Origin: DATFQI01 sp963816955 | GTDB lineage: Bacteria; Actinomycetota; Thermoleophilia; Solirubrobacterales; Solirubrobacteraceae | NCBI GenBank assembly: GCA_963816955.1 | Contig: CAWFME010000005.1 | Location: forward strand, 310,001 to 374,000 | DNA: 64,000 nt | Direction of reading: 5' to 3' | Shown: positions 37,637-46,146 of the stretch, in pieces | How the letters are laid out: every line of letters begins with the position of its first letter | How positions within the stretch are numbered: the first letter of the stretch is position 1 | Program-made: the position numbers and the translations under genes | Notes under the pieces: generated by a model | Told to the model about the DNA's origin: nothing | Databases searched by the model: none | Seen by the model: the letters and a program-made list of their open reading frames with translations, nothing else

Positions 37637-38014
37637 GTGCCTGCCTACACCGCTTCGAACCCCAGCGACACCTACCGCCAGCAGAGCGTCATGTCCGCCT
37701 CTCCGGGGCAGCTCGTGGTGATGCTCTACGACGGGGCGCTGCGGTTCCTGCTGCAGGCGGCGACGGCCCTGCGGGCCGACGACAACCTCGCTTGCGACGC
37801 GAAGCTGCGCCGGGCCGAGGCGATCATCGACGAGCTCCACGCGACGCTCGACCAGGAGCGCGGCGGCGAGATCGCCAGCCGGCTCGAGGGCATCTACGTC
37901 TTCTGCAAGCGCCAGCTGCTCGAGGCCCGCATCGAGCGCGACGCGAGGATGATCGACAAGGTCTCGGAGCTGCTCGGCGAGCTGCGCGAGGCCTGGGCGC
38001 AGATCGCTGCATGA
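37637..38014 (+). CDS. fliS: Flagellar export chaperone FliS
   Basis: A 125-residue four-helix protein that keeps flagellin unpolymerised in the cytosol. The N-terminal NPSDTYRQQSVMSASPGQLV and VMLYDGALRFLLQAATAL motifs are diagnostic (the family has Y-x(n)-SPgqLi.mLYdGal.fl). The start at GTG 37637 is the first in-frame start after the promoter. In Gram-positives FliS also takes part in FliW/CsrA/flagellin homeostasis. The fliT-like gene follows with a 4-base overlap. Confidence 0.94.
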   Translation: MPAYTASNPSDTYRQQSVMSASPGQLVVMLYDGALRFLLQAATALRADDNLACDAKLRRAEAIIDELHATLDQERGGEIASRLEGIYVFCKRQLLEARIERDARMIDKVSELLGELREAWAQIAA

Positions 38015-38325
38015 ACGCCTGGCACGACCTGCTGGCGCGCGCGGAGCGCGAGCTCGCGCTCGCCCGCGAGGGCCGCTGGGAGGAGCTCGCCGCCGCCGGC
38101 GCCGAGCGCACACGCTTCGCCGCCGCGCTGCCCGCGCCCGTCCCGGCCGTCCGGCCGCTGCTCGAGCGCCTCGCGCTCGTGCAGGACCAGCTGACCGCGC
38201 TGCTGGGCGCCGCGCGCGCCGACACGGCGCGCGAGCTCGGCACGCTCGATCGCGGCCGCGGCGCCGTCCGCGGCTACGCGCCGGGCTCCGCCGCGCGCGG
38301 CGGCTGGGTCGACGAACGCCACTAA
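38011..38325 (+). CDS. fliT: FliT-like small helical flagellar protein
   Basis: A 104-residue helical protein starting at ATG 38011, which overlaps the fliS stop by 4 bases. It begins NAWHDLLARAERELALAREG with RWEELAAAGAERTRFAAALP, the size and heptad pattern of FliT-type FliD chaperones. The C-terminal tail has RGAVRGYAPGSAARGGW. Sequence identity in this family is low, so the call depends on the fliD-fliS-fliT order. The last bases of the gene (stop TAA 38323-38325) form part of the -35 of the next promoter. Confidence 0.7.
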   Translation: MNAWHDLLARAERELALAREGRWEELAAAGAERTRFAAALPAPVPAVRPLLERLALVQDQLTALLGAARADTARELGTLDRGRGAVRGYAPGSAARGGWVDERH

Positions 38326-38349
38326 AGGTCTCTCCGCCCGGGCCGATCA
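38323..38349 (+). promoter_or_regulatory. FliA/WhiG-type promoter for the flgB operon
   Basis: TAAA (38323-38326), 15 bases, GCCGATCA (38342-38349), the best match in the window to TAAA-N15-GCCGATAA. The -35 TAAA overlaps the fliT-like stop codon. Transcription would start near 38355, leaving about 75 bases of leader before flgB. Confidence 0.85.
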
Positions 38350-38360
38350 CCGGGCCAGTC

Positions 38361-38400
38361 CGCCCCAGGGATGGGGCGCGTGTGGGTCCACGGACGGACC
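38361..38400 (+). promoter_or_regulatory. Two tandem CsrA-type stem-loops in the flgB leader
   Basis: CGCCCC-AGGGAT-GGGGCG (38361-38378) and GGTCC-ACGGAC-GGACC (38385-38400) are perfect hairpins with six-base loops of the form ANGGAN; the first loop also matches the ARGGAU core of the CsrA consensus. They lie between the sigma-28 promoter and the flgB start. A third GGA is in the AAGGA just before the start codon. Confidence 0.65.
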
Positions 38401-38428
38401 GACTCCCTACTTGAAGGACCCGTCCATC

Positions 38429-38791
38429 GTGCTGTTCGACACCACACAGAACGCCCTCGAGGCCGCCATCTCCGGCGCCGCGCAGCGCCAGCAGGCGCTC
38501 GCCGCCAACCTGGCGAACGCCAACACCCCCGGCTACCAGCGGGTGGACGTCGACTTCCACACGTCGCTGTCCGCCGCGCTCGGCTCCGAGGACGCGGGCG
38601 AGGCCCTGCACTCGGTGAAGTTCGCGACGCAGGTCGACTCCTCGGGCGCCACCCGCGCCGACGGCTCATCGGTCGACGTCGACGCCGAGTCGGCCAAGCT
38701 CGCGGCCAACGCGCTCGAGCACCAGGCCGCCGTCCAGGTCGCCCACGCCCGCATCGGGATCCTCAAGGCCGCCATGGGCACGGGTGCCTGA
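38429..38791 (+). CDS. flgB: Flagellar basal-body rod protein FlgB
   Basis: A 120-residue proximal-rod protein from GTG 38429 (LFDTTQNALEAAISGAAQRQ), preceded by AAGGA; TTG 38411 is a less likely start. The motif LAANLANANTPGYQRVDVDF is diagnostic for FlgB. The C-terminal helix KLAANALEHQAAVQVAHARI ends the protein. It opens the large basal-body operon flgB-flgC-fliE-fliF-fliG-fliH-fliI. Confidence 0.94.
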   Translation: MLFDTTQNALEAAISGAAQRQQALAANLANANTPGYQRVDVDFHTSLSAALGSEDAGEALHSVKFATQVDSSGATRADGSSVDVDAESAKLAANALEHQAAVQVAHARIGILKAAMGTGA

Positions 38792-38792
38792 C

Positions 38793-39245
38793 ATGGGCAT
38801 GTTCGACGCGCTCAACGTCTCCGCCACCGGCCTCACCGCCGAGCGGCTGCGGATGGACGTCACGGCCGAGAACCTCGCCAACGCGCAGACCACGCGCGGC
38901 GCCGACGGCCAGCCGTACCGCCGCAAGGAGGTCGTGCTGGCCGAGGTGGAGTCCGGCGGCTTCGGCTCCCAGCTCGCCAAGGCGATCGGCGCCGGCTCGG
39001 CGTCCGGCTCGCAGCCCGGCGGCGTCGAGGTCGCGGGCATCTCGCAGGACCAGACGCCCGGCAAGCTCGTCTACGACCCCGGCCACCCCGACGCGGACGC
39101 CCAGGGCTACGTGCGGATGCCGAACGTCGACACGGTCGCCGAGATGGTCGACCTGATCAGCGCCTCGCGCGCCTATGAGGCCAACGTGACCGCGATGAAC
39201 GCGGCCAAGCAGATGTTCTCCAAGACGCTCGACCTCCTGCGCTGA
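38793..39245 (+). CDS. flgC: Flagellar basal-body rod protein FlgC
   Basis: A 150-residue rod protein from ATG 38793 (GTG 38784 would also work), beginning GMFDALNVSATGLTAERLRM with DVTAENLANAQTT. Later motifs are GKLVYDPGHPDADAQGYVRM and PNVDTVAEMVDLISASRAYE, ANVTAMNAAKQMFSKTLDLL, typical of FlgC. The last base of its stop is the first base of the fliE ATG. FlgC partners FlgB and FlgF in the rod. Confidence 0.95.
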   Translation: MGMFDALNVSATGLTAERLRMDVTAENLANAQTTRGADGQPYRRKEVVLAEVESGGFGSQLAKAIGAGSASGSQPGGVEVAGISQDQTPGKLVYDPGHPDADAQGYVRMPNVDTVAEMVDLISASRAYEANVTAMNAAKQMFSKTLDLLR

Positions 39246-39553
39246 TGCCGATCGACCCCTCCTTCTCCGTGGGCGGCGCCGAGTGGCAGATCGGCGCCGA
39301 CACGCTCCCCGGCCCGTCGCAGGCGCCGGCCGGCGGCGGCTTCGGCTCGATGCTGTCCAACTCGATCTCCTCGCTGGCCGAGACGCAGACCCAGGCCGCC
39401 GACGCCGCGCAGGCGCTGGCGACGGGCCAGGCCACCGACCCGACCGCGGTCGTCATGGCCGTCGAGCGCGCGCAGCTGGCGATGCAGCTCGCGAGCCAGA
39501 TCCGCACCAAGGCCGTCGAGGCGGCCCAGGACATCTTCCACACCCAGGTCTAG
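39245..39553 (+). CDS. fliE: Flagellar hook-basal body complex protein FliE
   Basis: A 102-residue protein linking the MS ring to the rod. The family core GSMLSNSISSLAETQTQAAD, ALATGQATDPTAVVMAVERA and QLAMQLASQIRTKAVEAAQD is present. It sits between flgC (one-base overlap) and fliF (17-base gap), the canonical order. Confidence 0.93.
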   Translation: MPIDPSFSVGGAEWQIGADTLPGPSQAPAGGGFGSMLSNSISSLAETQTQAADAAQALATGQATDPTAVVMAVERAQLAMQLASQIRTKAVEAAQDIFHTQV

Positions 39554-39570
39554 TGACCAGGAGCTGACCC

Positions 39571-41112
39571 GTGCCGTTTCTCGCCAACCTCGCCAAGCTG
39601 CCCGGCCGCTCGAAGGCCGTGCTCGGCCTCTCGGTCCTGGCCGTGATCGTCGTCGCCTTCGTGCTGCTGCGGATCGCGGGCGCGCCCGCCTACACGACGC
39701 TCTCGTCGGGCCTCGATCCGGCGCAGACCGGCAAGATCACCGCCGCGCTCGACGAGCAGGGCATCGGCTACGAGCTGCGCTCCAACGGCACCGCGCTCGC
39801 CGTCGACAAGGCGCAGGTCGCGCAGGCGCGGGTCGCGCTCGCCGCCCAGGGCGTCGCCGTCTCCGGCGGCGGCGACGAGGGCTGGCAGCTGTTCGACGAG
39901 CAGAAGCTCGGCGCCTCCGAGATGCAGCAGAAGGTCACCTTCCAGCGCGCGCTCGAGGGCGAGATCGCCAAGACGATCAACGGCGTGTCCGGCGTCAGCA
40001 GCGCCCAGGTGCAGCTCGTGCTGCCCGAGGACGACCTGTTCGCCGACACGGAGACCCCGGCCACGGCCGCGGTCATGCTCGGCAACCCTGCCGACACGCT
40101 GGAGTCCGGCGCCGTCGCGGGCATCGCGCAGCTCACCGCCTCCTCGGTCAAGGGCCTCAAGAAGGACCAGGTCACGATCACCGACTCGACCGGCCAGCTC
40201 CTCTGGCCCCAGGGCGACGCCGGTGGCGGCGGGACCTCCGGTGGCACCAAGCAGGCCGCCGAGGCGCGCTTCGACCGCGCGCTCGAGGCCAACCTCAACT
40301 CGATGCTCACGAGCACGCTCGGCGCAGGCAAGGCGCGCGTGACCGTCAACGCCGACCTGAACGTCGACCAGGTCAAGCGCAACGAGCTCAAGTACGCGAA
40401 GAAGGGCGTGCCGCAGAAGGTCAAGACGGAGTCCGAGAAGCTCAAGGGCGGCTCGGCCCGCGCCGGCGGCGTGTCGGGCAGCGGCGCGAACATCCCGAGC
40501 TATTCCTCCGGGTCCGCGGCCGGCGGCGCGGGCAGCTCGAACTACCAGCGCACGTCCAAGGAGCAGGAGGTCGCGCTCGACAAGACCGTCTCCGAGACGA
40601 TCGTCGCGCCCGGCGCCGTCAACAAGCTCAATGTGGCGCTGCTGGTCGACAAGGCCGTCCCGGCCGCGACCGTCAAGTCGCTCCAGCAGACGATCGGCAC
40701 CGCCGCCGGCATCGACGACGCGCGCGGCGACGCGATCACGGTCACGCAGATGGCGTTCGCCAAGCCCGAGGTCCCGAAGGCGGGGCCCGTGCCGACGACG
40801 CTGCTCGGCCCGATCAAGTGGGCGGGCCTCGGCCTGGCCACGCTGCTGTTCCTGTTCTTCACCCGCCGCGCGCTCAAGAAGCGCGAGGGCGAGGCGCTGG
40901 CCACCCCGTCGTGGCTGACGGACATCGAGGAGCCCGTCGCGCTGTCGGCGCTCGAGCAGCAGACGCGCGAGCTCGGCACGGGCGTCGGCGGGGCCACCAT
41001 CACGCTCCCCCCGCGCGTGCCGGACACCTCGCTGCGCCAGCTCGACCAGCTGATGGAGCGCGAGCCCGAGCGCGTCGCCGCCCAGGTCAAGCAGTGGATG
41101 GCGGACGAGTAG
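39571..41112 (+). CDS. fliF: Flagellar MS-ring protein FliF
   Basis: A 513-residue protein forming the MS ring in the membrane. Membrane segments lie near residues 18-38 (AVLGLSVLAVIVVAFVLLRI) and about 410-432 (KWAGLGLATLLFLFFT). The YscJ/FliF periplasmic domains between contain YTTLSSGLDPAQTGKITAAL, LPEDDLFADTETPATAAVML and YQRTSKEQEVALDKTVSETI. The cytoplasmic C-terminus (PDTSLRQLDQLMEREPERVA then QVKQWMADE) is the FliG-binding segment. GTG 39571 follows an AGGAG-type site. Confidence 0.96.
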   Translation: MPFLANLAKLPGRSKAVLGLSVLAVIVVAFVLLRIAGAPAYTTLSSGLDPAQTGKITAALDEQGIGYELRSNGTALAVDKAQVAQARVALAAQGVAVSGGGDEGWQLFDEQKLGASEMQQKVTFQRALEGEIAKTINGVSGVSSAQVQLVLPEDDLFADTETPATAAVMLGNPADTLESGAVAGIAQLTASSVKGLKKDQVTITDSTGQLLWPQGDAGGGGTSGGTKQAAEARFDRALEANLNSMLTSTLGAGKARVTVNADLNVDQVKRNELKYAKKGVPQKVKTESEKLKGGSARAGGVSGSGANIPSYSSGSAAGGAGSSNYQRTSKEQEVALDKTVSETIVAPGAVNKLNVALLVDKAVPAATVKSLQQTIGTAAGIDDARGDAITVTQMAFAKPEVPKAGPVPTTLLGPIKWAGLGLATLLFLFFTRRALKKREGEALATPSWLTDIEEPVALSALEQQTRELGTGVGGATITLPPRVPDTSLRQLDQLMEREPERVAAQVKQWMADE

Positions 41113-41113
41113 C

Positions 41114-42154
41114 GTGACCGCCGAGGCCCCCGCCGCACCGGCCGCGTCCCTGAAGGGGATGTCGGGCGTCCAGAAGGCCGCCGCCCTGCTCGTCGCGATC
41201 GGCGAGCAGCGCGCGAGCGAGATCGTCCGCCACCTCGGCGAGACCGAGGTCGAGGCGATCTCGCTCGAGATCGCCAAGGCCCGCAAGGTGCCAGCGGAGG
41301 TCTGCAAGGAGGTCGTCTCGGAGGCCGTCGAGACCGTGATGGCCGAGGAGTACATCGCCGACGGCGGCGTCGACTTCGCCCGCAGCGTGCTCGAGCGCTC
41401 GCTCGGCTCCACGCGCGCGGAGGAGATCATCGGCCGGCTGGCCGCCACGATCGAGCGCCGCCCGTTCGAGTTCCTCCGCCGCACCCCCGCGGAGCAGATC
41501 GCCGTCTTCCTGCGCAACGAGGCGCCGCAGACGATCGCGCTGATCGTCGCCAACCTGCACACCTCGCTCGCCGCGCAGGTGCTCGCCCAGCTCGAGCCCG
41601 AGGACCAGGCCGACGTGGCCCGGCGCGTGGCGCGCATGGGCGAGACCCGGCCCGAGGTGATCGCCCAGATCGAGCACGTGATGAAGCAGAAGCTCTCGAG
41701 CGTCTCCGCGGGCGAGTACGCCGCGGCCGGCGGCATCAAGTCGCTCGCCGACATCCTCAACCACTCCGACCGCTCGACCGAGCGCAACGTGCTCGACGAG
41801 CTCGCGCGCAACGACGGCGAGCTGGCCGAGGAGGTCCGCCTGCTCCTGTTCACCTTCGAGGACGTCGTCAAGCTCGACGACCGCTCGATCCAGATGGTGC
41901 TCAAGGAGGTCGACCAGAAGGACCTCGCGATCGCGCTGCGCGGCGTCGAGGAGGCGGTCCGCGGCCGGATCTTCTCGAACATGTCCGAGCGCGGCGCGGA
42001 GCTCCTCAAGGAGGAGATCGACTTCCAGCCGCCGCAGCGCAAGCGGGTCATCGAGGAGGCGCAGGGCCGCATCGTGGCCGTCGTGCGCCGGCTCGAGGAC
42101 GCCGGCGCGATCATCATCTCGCGCGGCGCCGGCGGCGACGACGAGCTGATGTAA
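41114..42154 (+). CDS. fliG: Flagellar motor switch protein FliG
   Basis: A 346-residue C-ring protein that binds FliF and interacts with MotA to produce torque. The N-terminal domain has SGVQKAAALLVAIGEQRASE, the middle domain EQIAVFLRNEAPQTIALIVA with the EHPQ-like site replaced by NEAP, and the C-terminal domain LLLFTFEDVVKLDDRSIQMV, LKEVDQKDLAIALRG with the charged helix. It ends with an ARMM-equivalent hydrophobic-rich region and an acidic tail. GTG 41114 is one base after the fliF stop. Confidence 0.96.
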   Translation: MTAEAPAAPAASLKGMSGVQKAAALLVAIGEQRASEIVRHLGETEVEAISLEIAKARKVPAEVCKEVVSEAVETVMAEEYIADGGVDFARSVLERSLGSTRAEEIIGRLAATIERRPFEFLRRTPAEQIAVFLRNEAPQTIALIVANLHTSLAAQVLAQLEPEDQADVARRVARMGETRPEVIAQIEHVMKQKLSSVSAGEYAAAGGIKSLADILNHSDRSTERNVLDELARNDGELAEEVRLLLFTFEDVVKLDDRSIQMVLKEVDQKDLAIALRGVEEAVRGRIFSNMSERGAELLKEEIDFQPPQRKRVIEEAQGRIVAVVRRLEDAGAIIISRGAGGDDELM

Positions 42155-42162
42155 GTGCGCCG

Positions 42163-42801
42163 ATGACCCCGACCGAGTTCTCCTTCGAGGCGCTCGCCGC
42201 GCCCGTCCCGGCGGCGCCCGTCCATGACGAACGCGTCGTCCTCGACCCCGTCGTCGGGCTGCTCGCGCGCGCCGAGGCCGAGGCCGAGATGGTCCGCGCC
42301 GCGGCCCATGCCGAGGGCTACGAGGCCGGCCGCGCCGAGGCGCTGGCCGCGCTCAGCCCGGCGCTGGAGGCGCTGCAGACGGCCGTCGCCGCCGCCCGCG
42401 AGGAGCGGATCGCGGCCGCCGACCAGCTCGAGATCCACTCCGTCGAGCTCGCGCTGTTCCTGGCCGAGAAGATCGTCGGCGGCGCGATCGCCGTGGAGCC
42501 CGGGCGCGTGGTCGAGGCGGTGCGCGGCGCCCTGCGCAGCATCGTCGAGCGCGAGCGCGTGACGGTGCTGGTGCACCCGTCCGACCTCGAGCTCGTGCGC
42601 GAGGCGATGGACGAGATGCGCGCCACGCTCGGCGGCATCGAGCACTGCGAGGTCCAGGCCGAGCGGCGCGTGGGCCGGAGCGGCGCGATCGTGCGCACCC
42701 AGGACGGCGACGTCGACGCGCGCGTGGAGACCAAGCTGCTGCGGGCCCGCGAGGTCGTCGAGGGCGCCCTCGGCGTCGAGACACGCACGGCGACGGCGTG
42801 A
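42163..42801 (+). CDS. fliH: Flagellar assembly protein FliH
   Basis: A 212-residue protein with a coiled-coil N-terminal half (about 30-85, Ala/Glu/Arg-rich with GYEAGRAEALAALSPALEAL) and a C-terminal domain with VELALFLAEKIVGGAIAVEP and VTVLVHPSDLELVREAMDEM, matching the FliH/type III secretion stator fold. It regulates the FliI ATPase and connects it to the C ring. It lies 8 bases after fliG and 34 before fliI. Confidence 0.88.
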   Translation: MTPTEFSFEALAAPVPAAPVHDERVVLDPVVGLLARAEAEAEMVRAAAHAEGYEAGRAEALAALSPALEALQTAVAAAREERIAAADQLEIHSVELALFLAEKIVGGAIAVEPGRVVEAVRGALRSIVERERVTVLVHPSDLELVREAMDEMRATLGGIEHCEVQAERRVGRSGAIVRTQDGDVDARVETKLLRAREVVEGALGVETRTATA

Positions 42802-42835
42802 TCCCCTCCGCCGCCGACACGGAGGCCACCGCGCC

Positions 42836-44239
42836 ATGATCCCTTCAGCGACGGACCTGGTCACCGTAGCTCTGCGCGACGCGGATCTGCACCGCCGCCA
42901 CGGCCGCGTGCGCGACCTGATCGGGCTGATCGTCGAGGCCACCGGCCTCGAGGCCGAGGTCGGCGAGGTCTGCACGATCGACACGGGTCGCGGCCGCCCC
43001 GCCGTGCCCGCCGAGGTCGTCGGCTTCCGCGCCGGCCGCACCCTGCTGATGGCGCTCGGCGACGCCGCGGGCATCGGCCCCGGGGCGCGCGTGAGCGCGT
43101 CGGGCAAGCCGCTGCGCGTGGAGGTCTCCGACGACCTGCTCGGCCGCTCGCTGGACGGCCTCGGCCGCCCGATCGACGGGCTCGGGCCGCTCCCGTTCGC
43201 CGGCGCGCGGCCGGTCCAGGCCTCGCCGCCGGATCCGATGGAGCGCCCCCGCATCACCGAGCGCGTCTCGCTCGGCGTGCGCGCGCTCGATGCGCTCGTG
43301 CCCTGCGGTCGCGGCCAGCGCCTCGGCATCTTCGCCGGCTCCGGCGTCGGCAAGTCCTCGCTGCTGGGCATGATCGCCCGCTCCACGTCGGCCGACGTCA
43401 ACGTGATCTGCCTCGTCGGCGAGCGCGGCCGCGAGGTGCGCGAGTTCATCGAGCGCGACCTCGGCCCCGAGGGCATGGCGCGCTCCGTGGTGATCGTGGC
43501 GACCTCCGACCAGCCCGCGCTCGTGCGCATCAAGGCCGCGTTCACGGCCACGACGGTCGCGGAGCACTTCCGCGACCAGGGCCACGACGTGATGCTGATG
43601 ATGGACTCCGTGACCCGCTTCGCGATGGCGCAGCGCGAGGTCGGCCTGGCGATCGGCGAGCCGCCGGCGACCCGCGGCTACACGCCGTCGGTGTTCGCGC
43701 TGCTGCCGAAGCTGCTCGAGCGCTCGGGCACCTCGAAGACCGGCTCGATCACCGGCCTTTACACCGTGCTCGTCGACGGCGACGACATGAACGAGCCGAT
43801 CGCCGACGCGGTCCGCTCGATCCTCGACGGCCACGTCGTGCTCTCGCGCGACCTCGCCCACGCCGGCCACTACCCGGCGGTCGACGTGCTCGCGAGCGTC
43901 TCGCGGCTCGTCGGCGAGGTCGTCACGCCCGACGTGCGCGCGGCCGGCAACGACGTCCGCAAGCTGATGGCCGCCTACCGCGAGAAGGCCGACCTGATCG
44001 CGATCGGCGCCTACCAGCCCGGCACCGACCCGCTGACCGACGCCGCGATCGCGGCCCGCGAGCCGATCGACGGCTTCCTCCGCCAGGCGGTCGAGGACCG
44101 CTCGACGGCCGAGGAGGCCGACGCCGCGCTGTCGCAGCTCACGCTGCTGGCCGGCGCCGACCTGGTCGAACCCGCGGCGCCGTCCGCGCCGGGCACCCCG
44201 TTGCACGCGGCGATCCCGCCGCTGCACATCGCCGCCTAG
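42836..44239 (+). CDS. fliI: Flagellum-specific ATPase FliI
   Basis: A 467-residue export ATPase related to F1-beta. Walker A GSGVGKSSLLGM lies near residue 170, Walker B VMLMMDSVTRFAMAQREVGL near 255, and EPPATRGYTPSVFALLPKLL, ERSGTSKTGSITGLYTVLVD, GDDMNEPIADAVRSILDGHV are the family hallmarks. The C-terminal helical domain has AAYREKADLIAIGAYQPGTD. Its stop overlaps the convergent response-regulator stop by 3 bases; fliJ, normally next, is displaced by about 2.3 kb. Confidence 0.96.
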   Translation: MIPSATDLVTVALRDADLHRRHGRVRDLIGLIVEATGLEAEVGEVCTIDTGRGRPAVPAEVVGFRAGRTLLMALGDAAGIGPGARVSASGKPLRVEVSDDLLGRSLDGLGRPIDGLGPLPFAGARPVQASPPDPMERPRITERVSLGVRALDALVPCGRGQRLGIFAGSGVGKSSLLGMIARSTSADVNVICLVGERGREVREFIERDLGPEGMARSVVIVATSDQPALVRIKAAFTATTVAEHFRDQGHDVMLMMDSVTRFAMAQREVGLAIGEPPATRGYTPSVFALLPKLLERSGTSKTGSITGLYTVLVDGDDMNEPIADAVRSILDGHVVLSRDLAHAGHYPAVDVLASVSRLVGEVVTPDVRAAGNDVRKLMAAYREKADLIAIGAYQPGTDPLTDAAIAAREPIDGFLRQAVEDRSTAEEADAALSQLTLLAGADLVEPAAPSAPGTPLHAAIPPLHIAA

Positions 44240-44901
44240 CGCGCGCCAGGCGCGACCAGGCCGGCCTCGTAGGCGAAGATCACGGCCTGGACGCGATCGC
44301 GGACGCCGAGCTTCATGAGCACGCGCGCGACGTGGGTCTTGGCCGTCGCCTCGGAGACGACGAGGTCGGCGGCGATCTCGTTGTTCGACCGGCCGCGGCA
44401 GAGCAGCAGCAGCACCTCGCGCTCGCGGGCGGTCAGCTCGTCGAGCTCGGGAGCTGGCGCGTGGGTCGTGTGCGGGTGGCGGGCGAACTCCTCGACCACG
44501 GCGCGGGTCACCGCGGGGGCGAGCAGAGCCTCGCCCGCGGCGACGGTGCGGATGGCGTCGACGAGCTCCTCGGGCGGCGCGTCCTTGAGCATGAAGCCGC
44601 TCGCGCCGGCCCGCAGCGCCGAGAAGACGTAGTCGTCGAGCCCGAACGTGGTCAGCATCAGCACCCGGACCTCGGCGGCCTCCGCCCCGGTGATCCGGCG
44701 GGCCGCCTCGATCCCGTCGAGCCGCGGCATGCGAATGTCGAGCACGGCCACGTCGGGGCGGCTCGAGCGCGCGGCCTCGACGGCCTGCAGGCCGTCGGCC
44801 GCCTCGGCCACGACGGTCATGTCGGGCTCCGTCTCGACGATCTTGCGCAGGCCGCCGCGGACCAGCGCCTGGTCGTCGGCGAGCAGGACGCGGATGCTCA
44901 T
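44236..44901 (-). CDS. NarL/LuxR-family response regulator
   Basis: A 221-residue regulator from ATG 44901. The receiver domain has the acidic pair in LLADDQ, the phosphoacceptor Asp55 in VAVLDIRMPRLDG, Thr in MLTTFGLDDYVF and Lys in GFMLKDAPPEELVDAI. The LuxR-type helix-turn-helix reads LTAREREVLLLLCRGRSNNE then IAADLVVSEATAKTHVARVL. Its start overlaps the histidine kinase stop by 4 bases. It cuts into the flagellar locus on the opposite strand and may control the small membrane protein gene upstream of the kinase. Confidence 0.93.
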   Translation of the reverse strand: MSIRVLLADDQALVRGGLRKIVETEPDMTVVAEAADGLQAVEAARSSRPDVAVLDIRMPRLDGIEAARRITGAEAAEVRVLMLTTFGLDDYVFSALRAGASGFMLKDAPPEELVDAIRTVAAGEALLAPAVTRAVVEEFARHPHTTHAPAPELDELTAREREVLLLLCRGRSNNEIAADLVVSEATAKTHVARVLMKLGVRDRVQAVIFAYEAGLVAPGAR

Positions 44902-46034
44902 GCGCCGCCCCCGGCGATCGGGAGCCGGGCGCGCACGGCGTAGCCGCCGCGGCTGCCGCGGCCAGCGGCCAGCTCGCCGCCGAACAGCGCGACCCGCTCG
45001 CGCATCCCGATCAGCCCGTGGCCGCCGTCCGCCCCGTCCCCGCCGCGCGTCCCGTCGTCGGCGACCTCGATGTCCAGCGCGCCGGCGCCGTATTGGATCG
45101 TCACGCGCGCCCGCGCGGGCCCGGCGTGCTTGAGCGCGTTGGTCAGCGCCTCCTGCACGATCCGGTAGGCGGACAGGTCGATGCCGCCCGGCAGCGCGCG
45201 CACCTCGCCCTCGACGCGCAGCTCGACCGGGAGGCCGGCCTCGCGCACCTGCGCCACGAGCTCCTCCACGCGCGCGAGGCTCGGCTGCGGGGCGAGCGCG
45301 AGCTCGTCGTCGGAGCGGCGCAGCATGCCGAGCAGCCGGCGCATCTCCGCCATCGCCGCGCGCCCCGTCTGCTCGATCGTCGCGAGCACCTCGGCGGTCT
45401 GCGGGCGCTCGTCCCCGATCGCGCGCCGCTCGGCGCCGGCCTGGACGACCATGATCGAGAGGTTGTGCGCGACCACGTCGTGCAGCTCGCGCGCGACCCG
45501 CGCGCGTTCCTCCGCCACGGCGAGCCTGGCCTTCTCCTCGCGCTCGTGCTCGAGCTCGACCGTGCGCGCGGCGAGCGCCTCCGCGAGCTCGTGGCGGCTG
45601 CGCACGACCGTCGCCGCGCCCCAGACGGCGAACAGGATCGCGCCGATGAACAGCGCGTCGCCGACGGGGTCCTCGCCGATCGACAGCGCCATCGAGACGA
45701 CCGCCAGCGCGATGATCGCCGCGGCGATGCGGCCGTCGCGGCGGTCGGTGTACGCGCCGGCGGCGTAGGTCGCGACGAGCAGCCCGGCGAACGGGATGCT
45801 CAGCTCGTCGGCGAGCCCCCAGCGCGTGTCGGTCACGCCGACGGTGACGAGCATGACGGTGAGCACGACGAGCGGGGCGCTGCGGCGCCACGCCAGCGGC
45901 ACGGTCGTCCCGAGCGCGATCCAGGCCACCGCCGGCCACGGCGCGTCCAGCCCGCCCGCCGTCAGCGCCTCGGCGATCGCCGCCGCCGCCAGCAGCAGCG
46001 CGATGCCCGCATCGATGAGGCGCTCTCGCGTCAT
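44898..46034 (-). CDS. HisKA_3-type sensor histidine kinase
   Basis: A 378-residue DesK/NarX-like kinase from ATG 46034. The N-terminal half has about five to six membrane segments (about 5-150) with almost no extracellular loop, so the signal is likely in the membrane. The dimerisation segment carries the phosphoacceptor His in RVARELHDVVAHNLSIMVVQ. The HATPase domain has YRIVQEALTNALKHAG and GGHGLIGMRERVALFGGE. Its partner regulator overlaps downstream. The divergent gene at 46147 encodes a small membrane protein and is the most likely target. Confidence 0.92.
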   Translation of the reverse strand: MTRERLIDAGIALLLAAAAIAEALTAGGLDAPWPAVAWIALGTTVPLAWRRSAPLVVLTVMLVTVGVTDTRWGLADELSIPFAGLLVATYAAGAYTDRRDGRIAAAIIALAVVSMALSIGEDPVGDALFIGAILFAVWGAATVVRSRHELAEALAARTVELEHEREEKARLAVAEERARVARELHDVVAHNLSIMVVQAGAERRAIGDERPQTAEVLATIEQTGRAAMAEMRRLLGMLRRSDDELALAPQPSLARVEELVAQVREAGLPVELRVEGEVRALPGGIDLSAYRIVQEALTNALKHAGPARARVTIQYGAGALDIEVADDGTRGGDGADGGHGLIGMRERVALFGGELAAGRGSRGGYAVRARLPIAGGGA

Positions 46035-46071
46035 CCCCTCGCGACCGTACCCGAGCGCGGCGCCGCTGTCC

Positions 46072-46132
46072 TCAGCCTTTCGGCTGATCGCAAGATCGCC
46101 GGATCGGGCGACGACGGGCCGGAAAGCCGGCC
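46072..46132. promoter_or_regulatory. Two inverted repeats between divergent kinase and membrane-protein genes
   Basis: TCAGCC-tttc-GGCTGA (46072-46087) and GGCCGG-aaag-CCGGCC (46117-46132) are perfect 6-bp inverted repeats with 4-base spacers, in the 112-base gap between the histidine kinase start and the gene at 46147. They are candidate operators for the adjacent NarL-type regulator. Confidence 0.45.
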
Positions 46133-46146
46133 GTAGCGTCCGCGGC

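Noticed and set aside
39550..43551. A 1333-codon leftward open frame opposite fliF-fliI
   Set aside because: Composition is Arg/Ser/Ala nonsense typical of antisense shadows in high-GC DNA; fliF, fliG, fliH and fliI on the other strand are well supported.
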